Notes: generated by a model not told the origin, from the letters alone. A stretch of 64,000 bases of DNA from ChocPot-Mid sp043804925 (GCA_043804925.1 JAZDIP010000036.1:14550-78549), one strand, 5' to 3'. Positions 9,205 through 19,333 are shown, numbered from the stretch's first letter. A program made the numbers and translations.

Positions 9205-11727
9205 GTGAAATCAAAAAATAACAAATTAATAACCTTACTCGCTGTACTGGCTATACTGGCTATCCCGATGGAAAGCATATTCGGCCAGCATCTGCAGAAC
9301 CTGACCGGAGGCAAAATTAAAAATGCCGGTGTAATTCGCTTAATAGACAATAATGGCGAATTGCAAAATGAACTGGCTGCTGATGCGGCTATGGGCGTAG
9401 GTTACGATGGTGAATTCACGACACCAAGCGGTACTATCGAGTTTGCAGGTTCAACAAACCTTTTTGCCGGAACTGCACCGTTTGCTCAGGGTAATGATAC
9501 CAGAATCAACGGCTGGGTTGTTTACACAAGCGCAAGTGGTCAAACTCTTGACCCTGACACCTGGTACACTAATCTTGGCTTGAGATTAGCCGGTGCAAAA
9601 GACTTTGGTGCAGGTACTTATAACATTGACCATGTCTATACATCTGACAGGGCAGGTAATAGAAATTACAACACAAGTACTGTTATCTATGATGGTGGTA
9701 TTGATGAGACCGGAGCACCTGTAGCTGCCGGGGTTGAAGACCAGGATGTATTTGCTGAAAATGGTGCTGCCGCTGCCACTAATGCTTATTATAACCTGTA
9801 CTTTGATAATGACGGTATCAAGACATTACAGACAGATGCTGTCTATTGGCAAAATAATGCTGTAAATGAAATCAGTCTTGACAATGGAGCTGTTTATGTG
9901 GTTGAAGGTACTCAGGTGGCATTAGGTGGCTGTACTGTTACTACTACTAATACTGTTGGTGGTACAACAGCAAAACCATCAGCAATTGATGTTGATGGTA
10001 CAGGTGGTGTTGCTGGACAGGATGGCTGGTTTAGGACGAACACAGGTGTCGGTACAATTGCGGGTGATGTATTTATTCATTCCGGCGGTACATATATTAC
10101 CGATGACGTTGGATTACAAACTTATAGCGGTAATGTTACTGTTGGTGATGATTATACGGGCGGTATAACTAATACAAGCGGTAGCTTGACATTGGATGCA
10201 GGCGATATGACTTTTGCCGATGGAAGTACTTTAACATTAACAAACGTTGCCGGACATATTGTCAACGGACCTGCCAGATTATTGTTATTTGAAGGTGCTG
10301 CTGACTTTGAAAATACAGTTGGATGGGATGCAACAACTGCAAGAGCCAACATGGAATTTGATGTTACTTCAACAACAGAATATGCTGGTACTGACGACAT
10401 TGAAAGTACAGGTGAAAATTATCCTTATGGTAATTTGACCGTATCCAGCGCCGCACAGGAAAATATTGAAACTTCTACAATGGTTTTCGTTGCCGGTAAT
10501 TTTTCATTGACCGGGAATGACCTATGGGCAGACCAACCCCAAGACCCATCGGACGGAAGCTCTGAAGTTTTGGTTATGTTAGATGAAAATGCAACGATGA
10601 CTTATGGTGTTGACATGGAAGTTGTCGGTGCTGTCCGCCGTTATACCGGCGGTTCTTCGGCTACTATGACATTCAATAACACTGCTACACAATCAGCAAT
10701 TTCTGATGTTCCCGCTGAAGTTACATGGCTTCAGTATGCTATTTGGAAGGGAGAAGCACCAAATGAAAATGGTACCGGAAATGCTATGGACGTTGACAGA
10801 AGAACATTGTTTAATGTTGATGCGGCTGCGGCAGCAGGGACGTCAACATGGAAAGCATACTTGAGATTAGGTTACCTTACCGGTGAATGTGGTGCGGCAA
10901 CTCCCGACTATTATAATTCTTTAAGGTTTAGAACATATACACCTAATGCCGGAGCAGATGATAAAATCACAACAGGTATTGTTGTCAACAGGCATATTGC
11001 GTTTGATGTAAATTCAAACTTCGCATGGGCTGAATTGTATGGATTTACAACCGGTGAATTGGATGGTGACTTGAAAGAAACGGTTCCCGATGGAAACGAA
11101 ATATTCCTGCGTGGAGGTCCAACTTGGTTCATAACCATCAACAACGGACGTTGGTCAAACCCGAACACATGGGACGAAGGTATTCAGCCGGGTCCGAACG
11201 ACCTCTGTTTGGTTAGACATACAGTATGGGCTGGATTTGTTAATAACATTGACGGATATGCAATTAACGAATCAGTTCACTTGGCTACCTTTACAACAGA
11301 TGTTAGTAACCTAACTTCATATATCCAGATCTATAATGCAGCAGCAGCAGCTCCTGCCCCGGCGTATCATGGTGCTTTGGTATTTGGTGAAAAAGCTGCA
11401 GCTGATGGTGCCGGTTCTCACGAAACAGACCCTGCATGGGGTTTGAGAGAAGACGGTCAGGGTAACTACGGTGGTGCTTGGGATAACACTGAAGGTCTAC
11501 CTGGTTTATCCATTACTCAAGGTACTATAGAAGCAACTCCAATAGTTGACGGTGGCGCTGTAGATGTTACTGATGCAGATATACTATTACAACATTATGA
11601 TGCAGCTGTTGCTACATTATATAACGGAGGTTTGTACGTACATGGACAAACACAGTTAACAGTTCCAACATTGCTGACAAGTGCCGCAATGCTTATGAAC
11701 GCAGGTACAATTATTGTAGGTCAATAA
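9205..11727 (+). CDS. Large secreted beta-rich surface protein (unknown function)
   Basis: I do not recognise the family. The 840-residue product has a signal peptide (residues 1-28, hydrophobic core LITLLAVLAILAIPM, cut near FGQ). The mature chain is rich in Gly, Ala, Thr, Asp and Asn, with many short N-[AT]-G-x-I and G-x-[LV]-x-[LV] strands, as in beta-helix or fibrous surface proteins. A WSNPNTWDEG motif near residue 650 is common in secreted Bacteroidota proteins. No T9SS C-terminal domain is present; it ends MNAGTIIVGQ. Low AT in the coding sequence against a very AT-rich leader, plus the AGGAGG site, suggest high expression. The downstream hairpin at 11741 would separate it from the next two genes. 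Candidate S-layer or matrix protein by inference. Confidence 0.65.
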   Translation: MKSKNNKLITLLAVLAILAIPMESIFGQHLQNLTGGKIKNAGVIRLIDNNGELQNELAADAAMGVGYDGEFTTPSGTIEFAGSTNLFAGTAPFAQGNDTRINGWVVYTSASGQTLDPDTWYTNLGLRLAGAKDFGAGTYNIDHVYTSDRAGNRNYNTSTVIYDGGIDETGAPVAAGVEDQDVFAENGAAAATNAYYNLYFDNDGIKTLQTDAVYWQNNAVNEISLDNGAVYVVEGTQVALGGCTVTTTNTVGGTTAKPSAIDVDGTGGVAGQDGWFRTNTGVGTIAGDVFIHSGGTYITDDVGLQTYSGNVTVGDDYTGGITNTSGSLTLDAGDMTFADGSTLTLTNVAGHIVNGPARLLLFEGAADFENTVGWDATTARANMEFDVTSTTEYAGTDDIESTGENYPYGNLTVSSAAQENIETSTMVFVAGNFSLTGNDLWADQPQDPSDGSSEVLVMLDENATMTYGVDMEVVGAVRRYTGGSSATMTFNNTATQSAISDVPAEVTWLQYAIWKGEAPNENGTGNAMDVDRRTLFNVDAAAAAGTSTWKAYLRLGYLTGECGAATPDYYNSLRFRTYTPNAGADDKITTGIVVNRHIAFDVNSNFAWAELYGFTTGELDGDLKETVPDGNEIFLRGGPTWFITINNGRWSNPNTWDEGIQPGPNDLCLVRHTVWAGFVNNIDGYAINESVHLATFTTDVSNLTSYIQIYNAAAAAPAPAYHGALVFGEKAAADGAGSHETDPAWGLREDGQGNYGGAWDNTEGLPGLSITQGTIEATPIVDGGAVDVTDADILLQHYDAAVATLYNGGLYVHGQTQLTVPTLLTSAAMLMNAGTIIVGQ

Positions 11728-11740
11728 TTTGATTTTTATT

Positions 11741-11780
11741 AATCTTCAGCCCGTTCAACGGGCTGAAGATTTATTTTATT
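11741..11780 (+). terminator. Rho-independent terminator after the surface-protein gene
   Basis: There is a perfect 13-bp stem, AATCTTCAGCCCG / CGGGCTGAAGATT, with a 5-base loop, followed by TTATTTTATTT. It lies only 20 bases before the next gene. Partial read-through would give a high first gene and lower second and third genes. Confidence 0.85.
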
Positions 11781-11800
11781 TGATAATTTAATTTGGGTTT

Positions 11801-13957
11801 ATGTCAAAAAAAATAAACATATTGTTAATTTCGGGTATAATATTTTTTTTGCCCTTTTGCAATATTGCATATTCCCAATTAAATACCTCCGGCAAAATTG
11901 TAAATACGGGTGAAATCCATATCAAAATGAAATCCCTTATCCAAACCGGTGGACATATTGATAATGAAGAAGGGAAAATTTTCACAAGCGGTCCAAGTAC
12001 CACATTCTCTCAGGATACATTGCTTGGATATATGGAATACAACCTTGACGATATGGGATTTGTTCAATATATTCCCCAGATTGTTTACGATTCGGTTTTG
12101 TTTTATGGCGGCAGGTCAAAAAAACAATTTACAAAATACAATCCCCAACCAAAACTTAACTTAACTTCATTAAGCTATTTCTATTCAGATTCTTCTGTTA
12201 ATTTGGCGTACACTACAATGGATACCATTAAAACTCTCGGCTATGTATCTCATTTCGGAAGTATCAATTCCGGGCAGATGTTTGGGCGTGTAACAATGAT
12301 TGGTTTTATACCTCAAGGCATTGACGGAAAAGGATTGTTTAAAGAGCTTGAACTGGACAATAAGGAAGGGGCTGATGTCAAAAATGGCGGTGGTTTCAGA
12401 ATTAATATTGCCCTTGAACTCAGAAGAGGTATGTTCAGGAATAACGATACCAATAATTTTGCATTGATGAAGGAAGCTTTAGTAATTAGATGGAGCGGGG
12501 CAGGTATAAGCTACGAACCGATTGACAGCATAATATCCGTTCATTATAAAGGTGATTCTGCTATGGTGACAGGTGCCGAAATTCCTACAGCCGATTCGGT
12601 ATTGCAGGATTTGGTAGTCGAAAACATAGGCGGTTTAACTTTAAACAGGGATGTAATTCACCACAGGCAACTCGATTTAGGAACATTCATCAATACCGAA
12701 CTCGATACGAACAACAAATTTGTTTTAACTTCCACAGCCGCTACAGACCCGATTTTCAGGACGCCGGATAGCGAAGTAATCGGAAGCTACAGGCGTACAA
12801 CTTTAAAATATAATAACGTTGAAACATATTTTAATAATAAATATACTTATGTTCTCTTTGGTACGATTGACAGTGCCGGAGGTGCGACTGAGATGACTTT
12901 GCGCGTAATTCCAAAGAAGTTCCCGGTAGAAGCCCTGCCTTTCCAAAATACGAAAGTCGAAAGGGATATTTACATTTCCGCAAAAGACGCTAATGGAAAC
13001 CCTATTGATTCCGGAATGAACTTCGTTTTGGGTTACGGTTGGAGACATATAATGGCAGAACCGGCTCGGCACGAGACTAACAATTTGAATGTTCCGGAAA
13101 TCATTTTGCAAAGATGGGAAGATATAATGTGGCGTGATATTCGTACATCCGAAGTTCCTCAAACAGATGCAGACGGATGGGCTTATGCGAAGGCAACCGG
13201 TATAAACCGTATCGGACAATTTGCAATTGGCATAAGCGATGTGGCTCAACTTGTTTTAAGAGCCAGAGCACTGATGGAAGGTCCATACAGATATGGCACG
13301 ATGGCAACCGATTTACAAAAACGTGGATTGCTCCCTAACACACCACCGGATATATATCCTTATAATTTGGACCCTAAGAGGGATTCAAATGTTGCGAATA
13401 TAATTGATACAGGGATAGTAGACTGGGTATTAATAGAATTTTACAAAGATTCGTTGAACTCAGGCGAAGTATTTTACAGGTGTGCTTTTATGCGTTCCGA
13501 CGGTATGATTGTTGATGTTGACGGAACATCCAATGTCAGTATAGCACGTGGAGGGATGGAAGAAGGCAATTATTATGTTGGAATAAGGCATAGAAATCAT
13601 TTACCGATATATTCCCTTAACTATGTGGCAATATTCCCAAGCCCTGACAAACCGGTATTTGATTTGACAAAACCGGAGTACATTTTCGGAGGAGCGTCAG
13701 CTATGAAACCCGTCGGATTTGATTTGGACAATTCACTATTATTTGCGATGGTGGCAGGCGATGTTGACGGTGATGGGTATATAACGGACAAAGATGACAT
13801 TTTTGGAAAAGTTTTGGAACGCGATGATTTGAAGATTTGGGAAAAAAGGGACATCGAGGGCTATTTACCTTGGGATGTTACTTTAAGTGGATATATACAT
13901 ACGCGTGATTTGAATTATAGCTGGAACAATCGCGGACGTTCAGCGATTACTCCTTAA
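11801..13957 (+). CDS. Secreted protein with C-terminal dockerin-like EF-hand pair
   Basis: A 718-residue exported protein with a signal peptide (residues about 1-25, ILLISGIIFFLPFCNIAYS). The mature N-terminus LNTSGKIVNTGEIHI resembles that of the preceding protein (LTGGKIKNAGVIRL), so the two may be distant paralogues or parts of one structure. The C-terminus has a calcium-loop motif GDVDGDGYITDKDD followed by a second, poorer loop (DVTLSGYIHTRDLNY) and ends WNNRGRSAITP. That is the two-loop layout of type I dockerin-like modules found at the ends of secreted Bacteroidota proteins. The next gene starts 13 bases later, so they share a transcript. Enzymatic function is not evident. Confidence 0.7.
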   Translation: MSKKINILLISGIIFFLPFCNIAYSQLNTSGKIVNTGEIHIKMKSLIQTGGHIDNEEGKIFTSGPSTTFSQDTLLGYMEYNLDDMGFVQYIPQIVYDSVLFYGGRSKKQFTKYNPQPKLNLTSLSYFYSDSSVNLAYTTMDTIKTLGYVSHFGSINSGQMFGRVTMIGFIPQGIDGKGLFKELELDNKEGADVKNGGGFRINIALELRRGMFRNNDTNNFALMKEALVIRWSGAGISYEPIDSIISVHYKGDSAMVTGAEIPTADSVLQDLVVENIGGLTLNRDVIHHRQLDLGTFINTELDTNNKFVLTSTAATDPIFRTPDSEVIGSYRRTTLKYNNVETYFNNKYTYVLFGTIDSAGGATEMTLRVIPKKFPVEALPFQNTKVERDIYISAKDANGNPIDSGMNFVLGYGWRHIMAEPARHETNNLNVPEIILQRWEDIMWRDIRTSEVPQTDADGWAYAKATGINRIGQFAIGISDVAQLVLRARALMEGPYRYGTMATDLQKRGLLPNTPPDIYPYNLDPKRDSNVANIIDTGIVDWVLIEFYKDSLNSGEVFYRCAFMRSDGMIVDVDGTSNVSIARGGMEEGNYYVGIRHRNHLPIYSLNYVAIFPSPDKPVFDLTKPEYIFGGASAMKPVGFDLDNSLLFAMVAGDVDGDGYITDKDDIFGKVLERDDLKIWEKRDIEGYLPWDVTLSGYIHTRDLNYSWNNRGRSAITP

Positions 13958-13970
13958 AATCGGGAATAAA

Positions 13971-15311
13971 ATGAAAAAGATATATTTTTTTTTTATAATT
14001 TTATTATTTACACAGACGGCACACTCGCAACAGTACTCTGATTCTGTAATAGCAATAGTACGGGCAGAAAAATTCATACCATTTATGACCGGCGATACCA
14101 TTCAATTCGACTTGAGTATTATTAATGCTTCGGACAAAGTTCTATCAACGACATACAGGTGGGATAGCTGGGCAAATGCCACAATTCAACTCGGCTTTGA
14201 CGACCCTAATTTTAACATTAATACCGGTAATTTTATTATTGAATTCATACGTGATTCAAGCGATGTAACGAACATAGAAACCGGTTTGCCGGGCAACCAA
14301 ATTCCACCTGACATATATTATATGACTCCAAGAATAATTGACGGGAAGATTAGCATAACGATTATCGGTCCGGAACAATATGGCAATTGCCGCGGTATTG
14401 CACCGGGAGAAAAAATGCGTCTGGGAACTTTTTACATGATTTCGACACAAGGTGTAATTCCCTATCATAAAATTAATTTTTTATCAACAACGGATGCCGA
14501 CCCGTATTTTTACTATCAGGCATTAGCGGCAAAGACAAATACGGAGGTACAAATACGAGGTACAAAATGGTATAATCCTGATGATAATATCGAGTTAAAT
14601 AATTCCTCACTTGCAACAAAAGTAAAATATGAAATTGATTTGAACATGCCACCGATGATTGTTGACACATTTTATGTATCGTATGCAGGACAAAAGAAGG
14701 ATACCTGCGTTTGGATAACCTCCAGCGAGCCGGTGCATAAAGGTTTTATATTGAAAAGAGATCTCGTACCTTACGAAACAAAATACGAAGATTATGATTT
14801 TAATTTTATTTCTGATGTGGGAAGGTGGGACAGGATACGAAAACCGACAGATACATTATTAATCGGTAATATAACTCACATGTACGGATATGACTACCGC
14901 TACGAATTCGATACAGTTCCTTACAGGGATGAAAAGTATTGCTATGAACTGTCATATACTAATTTGGCAGGAGATACTATTCCTTTAGATACGGCATGTA
15001 TCGATATACCCGATGTTTTGATATATTCTGCCAAAGCAAGTCCTAATCCATTTTCGGAAACAACTCAAATCGAATTCCGCTTAGAGGAAGAATCAGTTGT
15101 CAGTTGTATGGTCTATGATATTGAAGGAAGAGTAGTCGCGAAAATTTTTGAAGACCTGGTACTTGGTGTCGGCCTTCATACTGAATTTTCATTCCAGGCA
15201 CAGATATTTGCACCTCAAGGTTTGTATGATATAGTTATCTATGCTGTCCCAACGGAGGATATGCCTATTAAGAAAGGAAGGGCTGTGATTAAAACCCAGT
15301 TGATTCGATAG
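13971..15311 (+). CDS. T9SS-exported surface protein with C-terminal sorting domain
   Basis: A 446-residue protein with a signal peptide (residues 1-19, cut after AHS) and a type A C-terminal sorting domain in the last 85 residues. That domain opens with ASPNPFSETTQIEF, continues with CMVYDIEGRVVAKI and ends KGRAVIKTQLIR, as expected for a substrate of the type IX secretion system. The middle part contains cohesin-like beta strands (DTIQFDLSIINASDKVLSTT; LGTFYMIS). Since the preceding gene in the operon ends in a dockerin-like module, a cohesin-dockerin type contact between the two is conceivable, though speculative. Last gene of the 9.2-15.3 kb set. Confidence 0.78.
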   Translation: MKKIYFFFIILLFTQTAHSQQYSDSVIAIVRAEKFIPFMTGDTIQFDLSIINASDKVLSTTYRWDSWANATIQLGFDDPNFNINTGNFIIEFIRDSSDVTNIETGLPGNQIPPDIYYMTPRIIDGKISITIIGPEQYGNCRGIAPGEKMRLGTFYMISTQGVIPYHKINFLSTTDADPYFYYQALAAKTNTEVQIRGTKWYNPDDNIELNNSSLATKVKYEIDLNMPPMIVDTFYVSYAGQKKDTCVWITSSEPVHKGFILKRDLVPYETKYEDYDFNFISDVGRWDRIRKPTDTLLIGNITHMYGYDYRYEFDTVPYRDEKYCYELSYTNLAGDTIPLDTACIDIPDVLIYSAKASPNPFSETTQIEFRLEEESVVSCMVYDIEGRVVAKIFEDLVLGVGLHTEFSFQAQIFAPQGLYDIVIYAVPTEDMPIKKGRAVIKTQLIR

Positions 15312-15407
15312 ATTATAAAGTTTATCAAGTTTGAGTGTACCATAAATCAACCCAATCTGTATTTTTATAAATCAATTTTATTTGGATTTGTGCTTATTGC
15401 ATCTTTA

Positions 15408-17597
15408 TCACCATTTAATTCCATTTAAATTCAGCCAATCCTGTGCAGGATTATCTCCTAATCTTGCCGCTTTTTGGTAACATTCAACAACTTTGTTCAT
15501 TTTTCCTGTTTTCTGGTATACAACAGCCATGTTTTTTAGCATCACTGTGTTCCCGGGTTGAATATGTAAAGCGTCATTAAACGTAGCTATTGCATCTTCA
15601 TATTTTTCCAAACTCGTTTGAACAACAGCCAATTTGGTGTATGCGTCAATGAAATTGGGATTGTTCTTAATAACCTGCTTAAATATATCTTCTGATTTTT
15701 TCAAATCACCATCATTCATAAGTTTAACTCCATTTTCATATAGATTTTGAGTCTTGTTATCGGTACTTTGAGATTTATTGTTTTCTCTTGGATTCCGGAC
15801 ATAAGCAAGAAATGATTTGGCTTCTTCATTGTCCGGTTCTTTTTCTAATGCCAACAGTAAATATTCTTCTGCCTTTTCCTGATTGTTTTGCTCTGAATAT
15901 AATAATCCAAAATTAATATATGTTTTTACTGATTTGCGGTTAATTGATAATGCTCTATTTAAAATTCTTTCAGCTTTACCGTATTGCTTCTTTGCGATTA
16001 AAACTGAAGCATAGTTGTTTAAAGCGTCAAAATAATTCTTATCAATCCCGATTGCTTTATTCAAATATTCCTCAGCTTTATTCATTTCGTTTCTTTCCAT
16101 CAAAATCGTTGCGAAATTATTATAAGCGGCAGCATTGTTTGAGTCGGATTTAATAGCATCCAAATAAGAAGTACTTGCATTTCCGGTTTGATTGATTTCA
16201 TAATATAAATTTCCAAGATTGTTATATGCCATGCTGTAATTTGGCTTTAGGGAAATTGCTTTTTCAAATAGTTCTTTTGCTCTTTTGTAATCTTTATTTT
16301 TCTCAAAATATGCGAGCCCGAGGTTGTTGTAATAAAAAGCAACATCATGGTTTTTTTCTATCATATCTGAAAATAAAGTGAATTCATTTTGCCATACTTT
16401 TGCTCTGTTGTAGGTAGTGAAGCCAAGGAAAATAACCCAAATAATTACTATAGGGACAACTTCTTTTCTTAACCATAATAATTTGTTGTTATTGTTTTCG
16501 ACAAATAAATAATATATTCCCCATGTAATAATTAGTACGAATGCAAAAGATGGGAGATATGCAAACCGGTCTGCAGTAATGGCATTTCCAACGGCTACGA
16601 TTTGCAATACAGGAAAAATTGTAACCAAAAAAAACAAAACTGCAAACATGACTTTTCTTGTATATTTCTTTGAAAAGTAGGTTACTAATCCAATAATAAA
16701 AATAATGACAGAAGATAAGTAAATTATGATTGGATAAGTATTGCCCGATAATTTTGGGAAAGGATAATTTGCTGAGAGATTCAATGGAACAAATAACTTT
16801 TCGAAATAAAAATACAAGGCATAGAATGACAATAAGATTTTATCGAAAAGACCGAACTGTTCCTGAATTCTTAAAGCACCTTCTTGAGTTTGTGCATCAA
16901 TTGCTATAAAGCCCAAAATTATGGAAATTATGAAAAAAGGCACTTTTTCTCTTACACTTTGTTTATTAATTTTTCTATGATTGTAATAGTCAATCAAAAT
17001 CAATGCTATTGGCAGGACTACTGCCACAGCTTTTGAAAGGCAACTTAAAATAAAGAATAAAATAACAAAGATATAATTGGTTTTAGTTTTCTCCTTCAGA
17101 TAATTCAAATAAAATAAGAGTGACAGCATAAAAAAGAAACTGTATAGAACATCTTTTCTGCCGCTAATCCAGGAAACAGATTCTACATGTATTGGATGGA
17201 CGGCAAAGAGAATTGCTGTTATAATTCCAATTTTGTAGTTGCCGGTGAACCGATGCGTAAAAAATAAAATCAGGATTGTTGTCAAAATATGGAATAAAAT
17301 GTTTATAATATGAAAGCCAATAGGTGCTTCTCCAAATATCTTGTAATCCAAAGCAAGGGAGCTTATAGTTAGCGGATTATAATTTCCGAATATATAATTT
17401 GACCATATTTTTTGCAAACCTTCCGATGAAAAATCTTGTGTGTATGTATTGTCTGTTATATAGAAACTATCATCGTAAACGAAACTGCCATTGATAGAAG
17501 GTGAAAAAAGTATGAATACTGCAACGGCAATAAAAACTATAGCCGATATTATTGCTTTGTCTTCATTTCGAAATAACTCATTAATATATTTTTTCAT
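15408..17597 (-). CDS. TMTC-like membrane glycosyltransferase (GT-C) with TPR tail
   Basis: A 729-residue protein in two halves. Residues 1-400 are polytopic, with about ten helices and the N-terminal signature of GT-C enzymes of the TMTC/PMT type: VYDDSFYITDN, then NYNPLTISSLALDYKIFG, then FAVHPIHVESVSWISGRKD. Residues 420-729 are tetratricopeptide repeats (for example AYNNLGNLYYEINQTGNAST and AAYNNFATILMERNEMNKAE). In animals TMTC proteins transfer mannose to proteins. Here a role in O-glycosylation of exported proteins is an inference from family and context. It starts 16 bases after tilS, so the pair is co-transcribed. A paralogue is at 49306-51396. Confidence 0.78.
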   Translation of the reverse strand: MKKYINELFRNEDKAIISAIVFIAVAVFILFSPSINGSFVYDDSFYITDNTYTQDFSSEGLQKIWSNYIFGNYNPLTISSLALDYKIFGEAPIGFHIINILFHILTTILILFFTHRFTGNYKIGIITAILFAVHPIHVESVSWISGRKDVLYSFFFMLSLLFYLNYLKEKTKTNYIFVILFFILSCLSKAVAVVLPIALILIDYYNHRKINKQSVREKVPFFIISIILGFIAIDAQTQEGALRIQEQFGLFDKILLSFYALYFYFEKLFVPLNLSANYPFPKLSGNTYPIIIYLSSVIIFIIGLVTYFSKKYTRKVMFAVLFFLVTIFPVLQIVAVGNAITADRFAYLPSFAFVLIITWGIYYLFVENNNNKLLWLRKEVVPIVIIWVIFLGFTTYNRAKVWQNEFTLFSDMIEKNHDVAFYYNNLGLAYFEKNKDYKRAKELFEKAISLKPNYSMAYNNLGNLYYEINQTGNASTSYLDAIKSDSNNAAAYNNFATILMERNEMNKAEEYLNKAIGIDKNYFDALNNYASVLIAKKQYGKAERILNRALSINRKSVKTYINFGLLYSEQNNQEKAEEYLLLALEKEPDNEEAKSFLAYVRNPRENNKSQSTDNKTQNLYENGVKLMNDGDLKKSEDIFKQVIKNNPNFIDAYTKLAVVQTSLEKYEDAIATFNDALHIQPGNTVMLKNMAVVYQKTGKMNKVVECYQKAARLGDNPAQDWLNLNGIKW

Positions 17598-17613
17598 ATT
17601 TTTTTATTATTCT

Positions 17614-19254
17614 CTACTCATTAATATATTCAATCCTAAGAAATTTCATTGTGTTTTCCGTAATCTTGAAGGTATCGCTCAGGCGCATTCCACAAATCCA
17701 GATAATTTCAGATTTTGTTGACAGTAGTAATACATTGCTTTTATCTAATAAAGTAACTTTATTGTTTGTCAGAAAATCACTTATTTTCATAGAGCCATCC
17801 ATACCCAGTGGCTTGAAAACATCACCTTGCCGCCAGTTTCTTAAATATAAAATCGATGGAACCAAATCCCAATCTATAAATTCTATATTTGGATTAATGG
17901 TAAACTTAACTTGTTTCTTTTTTACTTTTTCAAGCTTGACCTTTTTATCATTTATTGAAAATACACCTTCCTTTTTTATCGGAATGAACACATCAAACGG
18001 ATTGTCCAATTTTGAAAAAATCAGTGAATCTCTATCCTTTAGTACAATATAATTCTTGTTGATTTCACAAACAGTTCCCACCGGTTTTTCATCGAGTTCA
18101 AGAATTCGGTCAATTGTTTGCATTGGGACGTATGGCAAATTAAAATTATTAGATAATACTTTTTGTAAAACTTCTCCCTGTAAAAAAGGTTCGAGTGTGG
18201 AAAAAAGGGACAACTTGATACTGAATCTCCCATTCGATTTATCCTTTATTAAAACCGGAATAGTTTTTTGTACATGTTTGGAAACAATAGAATCAGCACC
18301 TTGTAAGAGTTTTTGGGCTCGGTTTATTGTACCTATTACCGACGAAGAAAAATGTTCTTCAATTTTTGGAATAATTTCTAGCCGAATTTTATTTCTCGTA
18401 TATTGCATTAATTGATTTGTTTCATCTTCGCACCATTGCAATTTCCTCGATTGTGCATACTCAATCAGTTCGTATTTTCTGAGACAAATCAAAGGCCTTA
18501 CCAATGTTAGTTTTTTCGATAATGTTCTTTTAGAAGGAATACCGCTCAAACCTGTCAAACCGGAACCCCGAAAAAGATTTATAAAAAATGTTTCGGCGGA
18601 ATCATCAGAAGTATGTGCTGTCGCTAAATATTGAGCTTGAACTTTTTGTGCGATTTTTTCGAGGAATCTATAGCGGAGGATTCTTGCTGCATATTCAATT
18701 CCTATTCCCTTTGATTCAGCATATCCCCTTACATTTCCACTCTCGGAAAAGCATGGAATTTTATATTTTTTACAAGTTTCGACTACTAACTTTTGGTCTC
18801 TATCCGATGTCTCGTAACGTAGTTTATGATTAAAATGTGCCACACTTAATTTAAGCAAAGGATATCGCACTGTAAGGTTAGCAAATATGTCGAGCATTGC
18901 AATCGAATCTACTCCGCCGCTTACGGCAAGCAAAAAAGTCGAATCAGGATTCAGATACAATTCCTTGAAGACAAAGTTGTCCACTTTTAGATTCATGGCT
19001 TTATATTCATCATATCCTTTTGAATTTTTATTGAAAAGAAATTCTTTATTGAGGTACTCATAAGAAACACTTTTTAACTCTGACTTAGTCACCTTCTTTT
19101 TAATTTGTTTTTCAGTAATATTTTTCTTAACTGCATCAATTGTCAACTGTCCACTGTTAATTGATGACTGTTGACTAACGACTGAAGACTGTCCGGTGTC
19201 AAGTGTCAACAGTTTACTTTCCTTGCTTTTTTTCTTTCTTGCCATTTTTTTCAT
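17614..19254 (-). CDS. tilS: tRNA(Ile)-lysidine synthase with unusual N-terminal extension
   Basis: TilS attaches lysine to C34 of the CAU-anticodon tRNA-Ile, changing it to an AUA reader. The ATP-binding PP-loop motif SGGVDS is at residues 112-117, followed by SVAHFNHKLR and the GIGIEYAARILRYRFLE segment. The C-terminal TilS substrate-binding and TilS_C domains follow, with RNWRQGDVFKPLGM near residue 490. In the family the PP-loop lies near the start, so about 85 residues are extra. This extension is Lys-rich (MARKKKSKESK) and includes a stretch encoded by CTGTTGACT-like repeats (19137-19213). An internal start such as Met87 (AMNLKVDNF) is possible. Confidence 0.92.
   Translation of the reverse strand: MKKMARKKKSKESKLLTLDTGQSSVVSQQSSINSGQLTIDAVKKNITEKQIKKKVTKSELKSVSYEYLNKEFLFNKNSKGYDEYKAMNLKVDNFVFKELYLNPDSTFLLAVSGGVDSIAMLDIFANLTVRYPLLKLSVAHFNHKLRYETSDRDQKLVVETCKKYKIPCFSESGNVRGYAESKGIGIEYAARILRYRFLEKIAQKVQAQYLATAHTSDDSAETFFINLFRGSGLTGLSGIPSKRTLSKKLTLVRPLICLRKYELIEYAQSRKLQWCEDETNQLMQYTRNKIRLEIIPKIEEHFSSSVIGTINRAQKLLQGADSIVSKHVQKTIPVLIKDKSNGRFSIKLSLFSTLEPFLQGEVLQKVLSNNFNLPYVPMQTIDRILELDEKPVGTVCEINKNYIVLKDRDSLIFSKLDNPFDVFIPIKKEGVFSINDKKVKLEKVKKKQVKFTINPNIEFIDWDLVPSILYLRNWRQGDVFKPLGMDGSMKISDFLTNNKVTLLDKSNVLLLSTKSEIIWICGMRLSDTFKITENTMKFLRIEYINE
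19137..19213. repeat. Degenerate TGTCAACTGT/GACTGTTGACT repeats inside tilS
   Basis: Short related units (GTCAACTGTCCACTGTTAA, GATGACTGTTGACTAACGAC, GACTGTCCGG, GTCAAGTGTCAACAG) make up the DNA coding for residues about 15-40 of TilS. They are translated as a Ser/Gln/Val-rich stretch (GQSSVVSQQSS) with no counterpart in the family. Confidence 0.7.
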
Positions 19255-19305
19255 TTGTTTGAATTATAATTTTACAAATTACTAAAAACTATAAGAGCTT
19301 AAAAC

Positions 19306-19333
19306 AAAAAAAGCGGTACAAGACCGCTTTTTT
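19306..19333 (-). terminator. Intrinsic terminator between the Asp-box protein gene and tilS
   Basis: The stem AAAAAAGCGGT / ACCGCTTTTTT has a 5-base loop and lies 18 bases after the stop of the gene at 19351. The arms are A- and T-rich on both sides, so it could act in either direction, but only the minus-strand gene ends here. Confidence 0.8.

Noticed and set aside
13101..13307. Minus-strand frames inside the secreted-protein genes
   Set aside because: Antisense shadows: no RBS, no signal features, and fully covered by the plus-strand gene.
11801..15311. Cellulosome
   Set aside because: Only one dockerin-like module and a merely cohesin-like neighbour are seen; no scaffoldin repeats or glycoside hydrolases are nearby.
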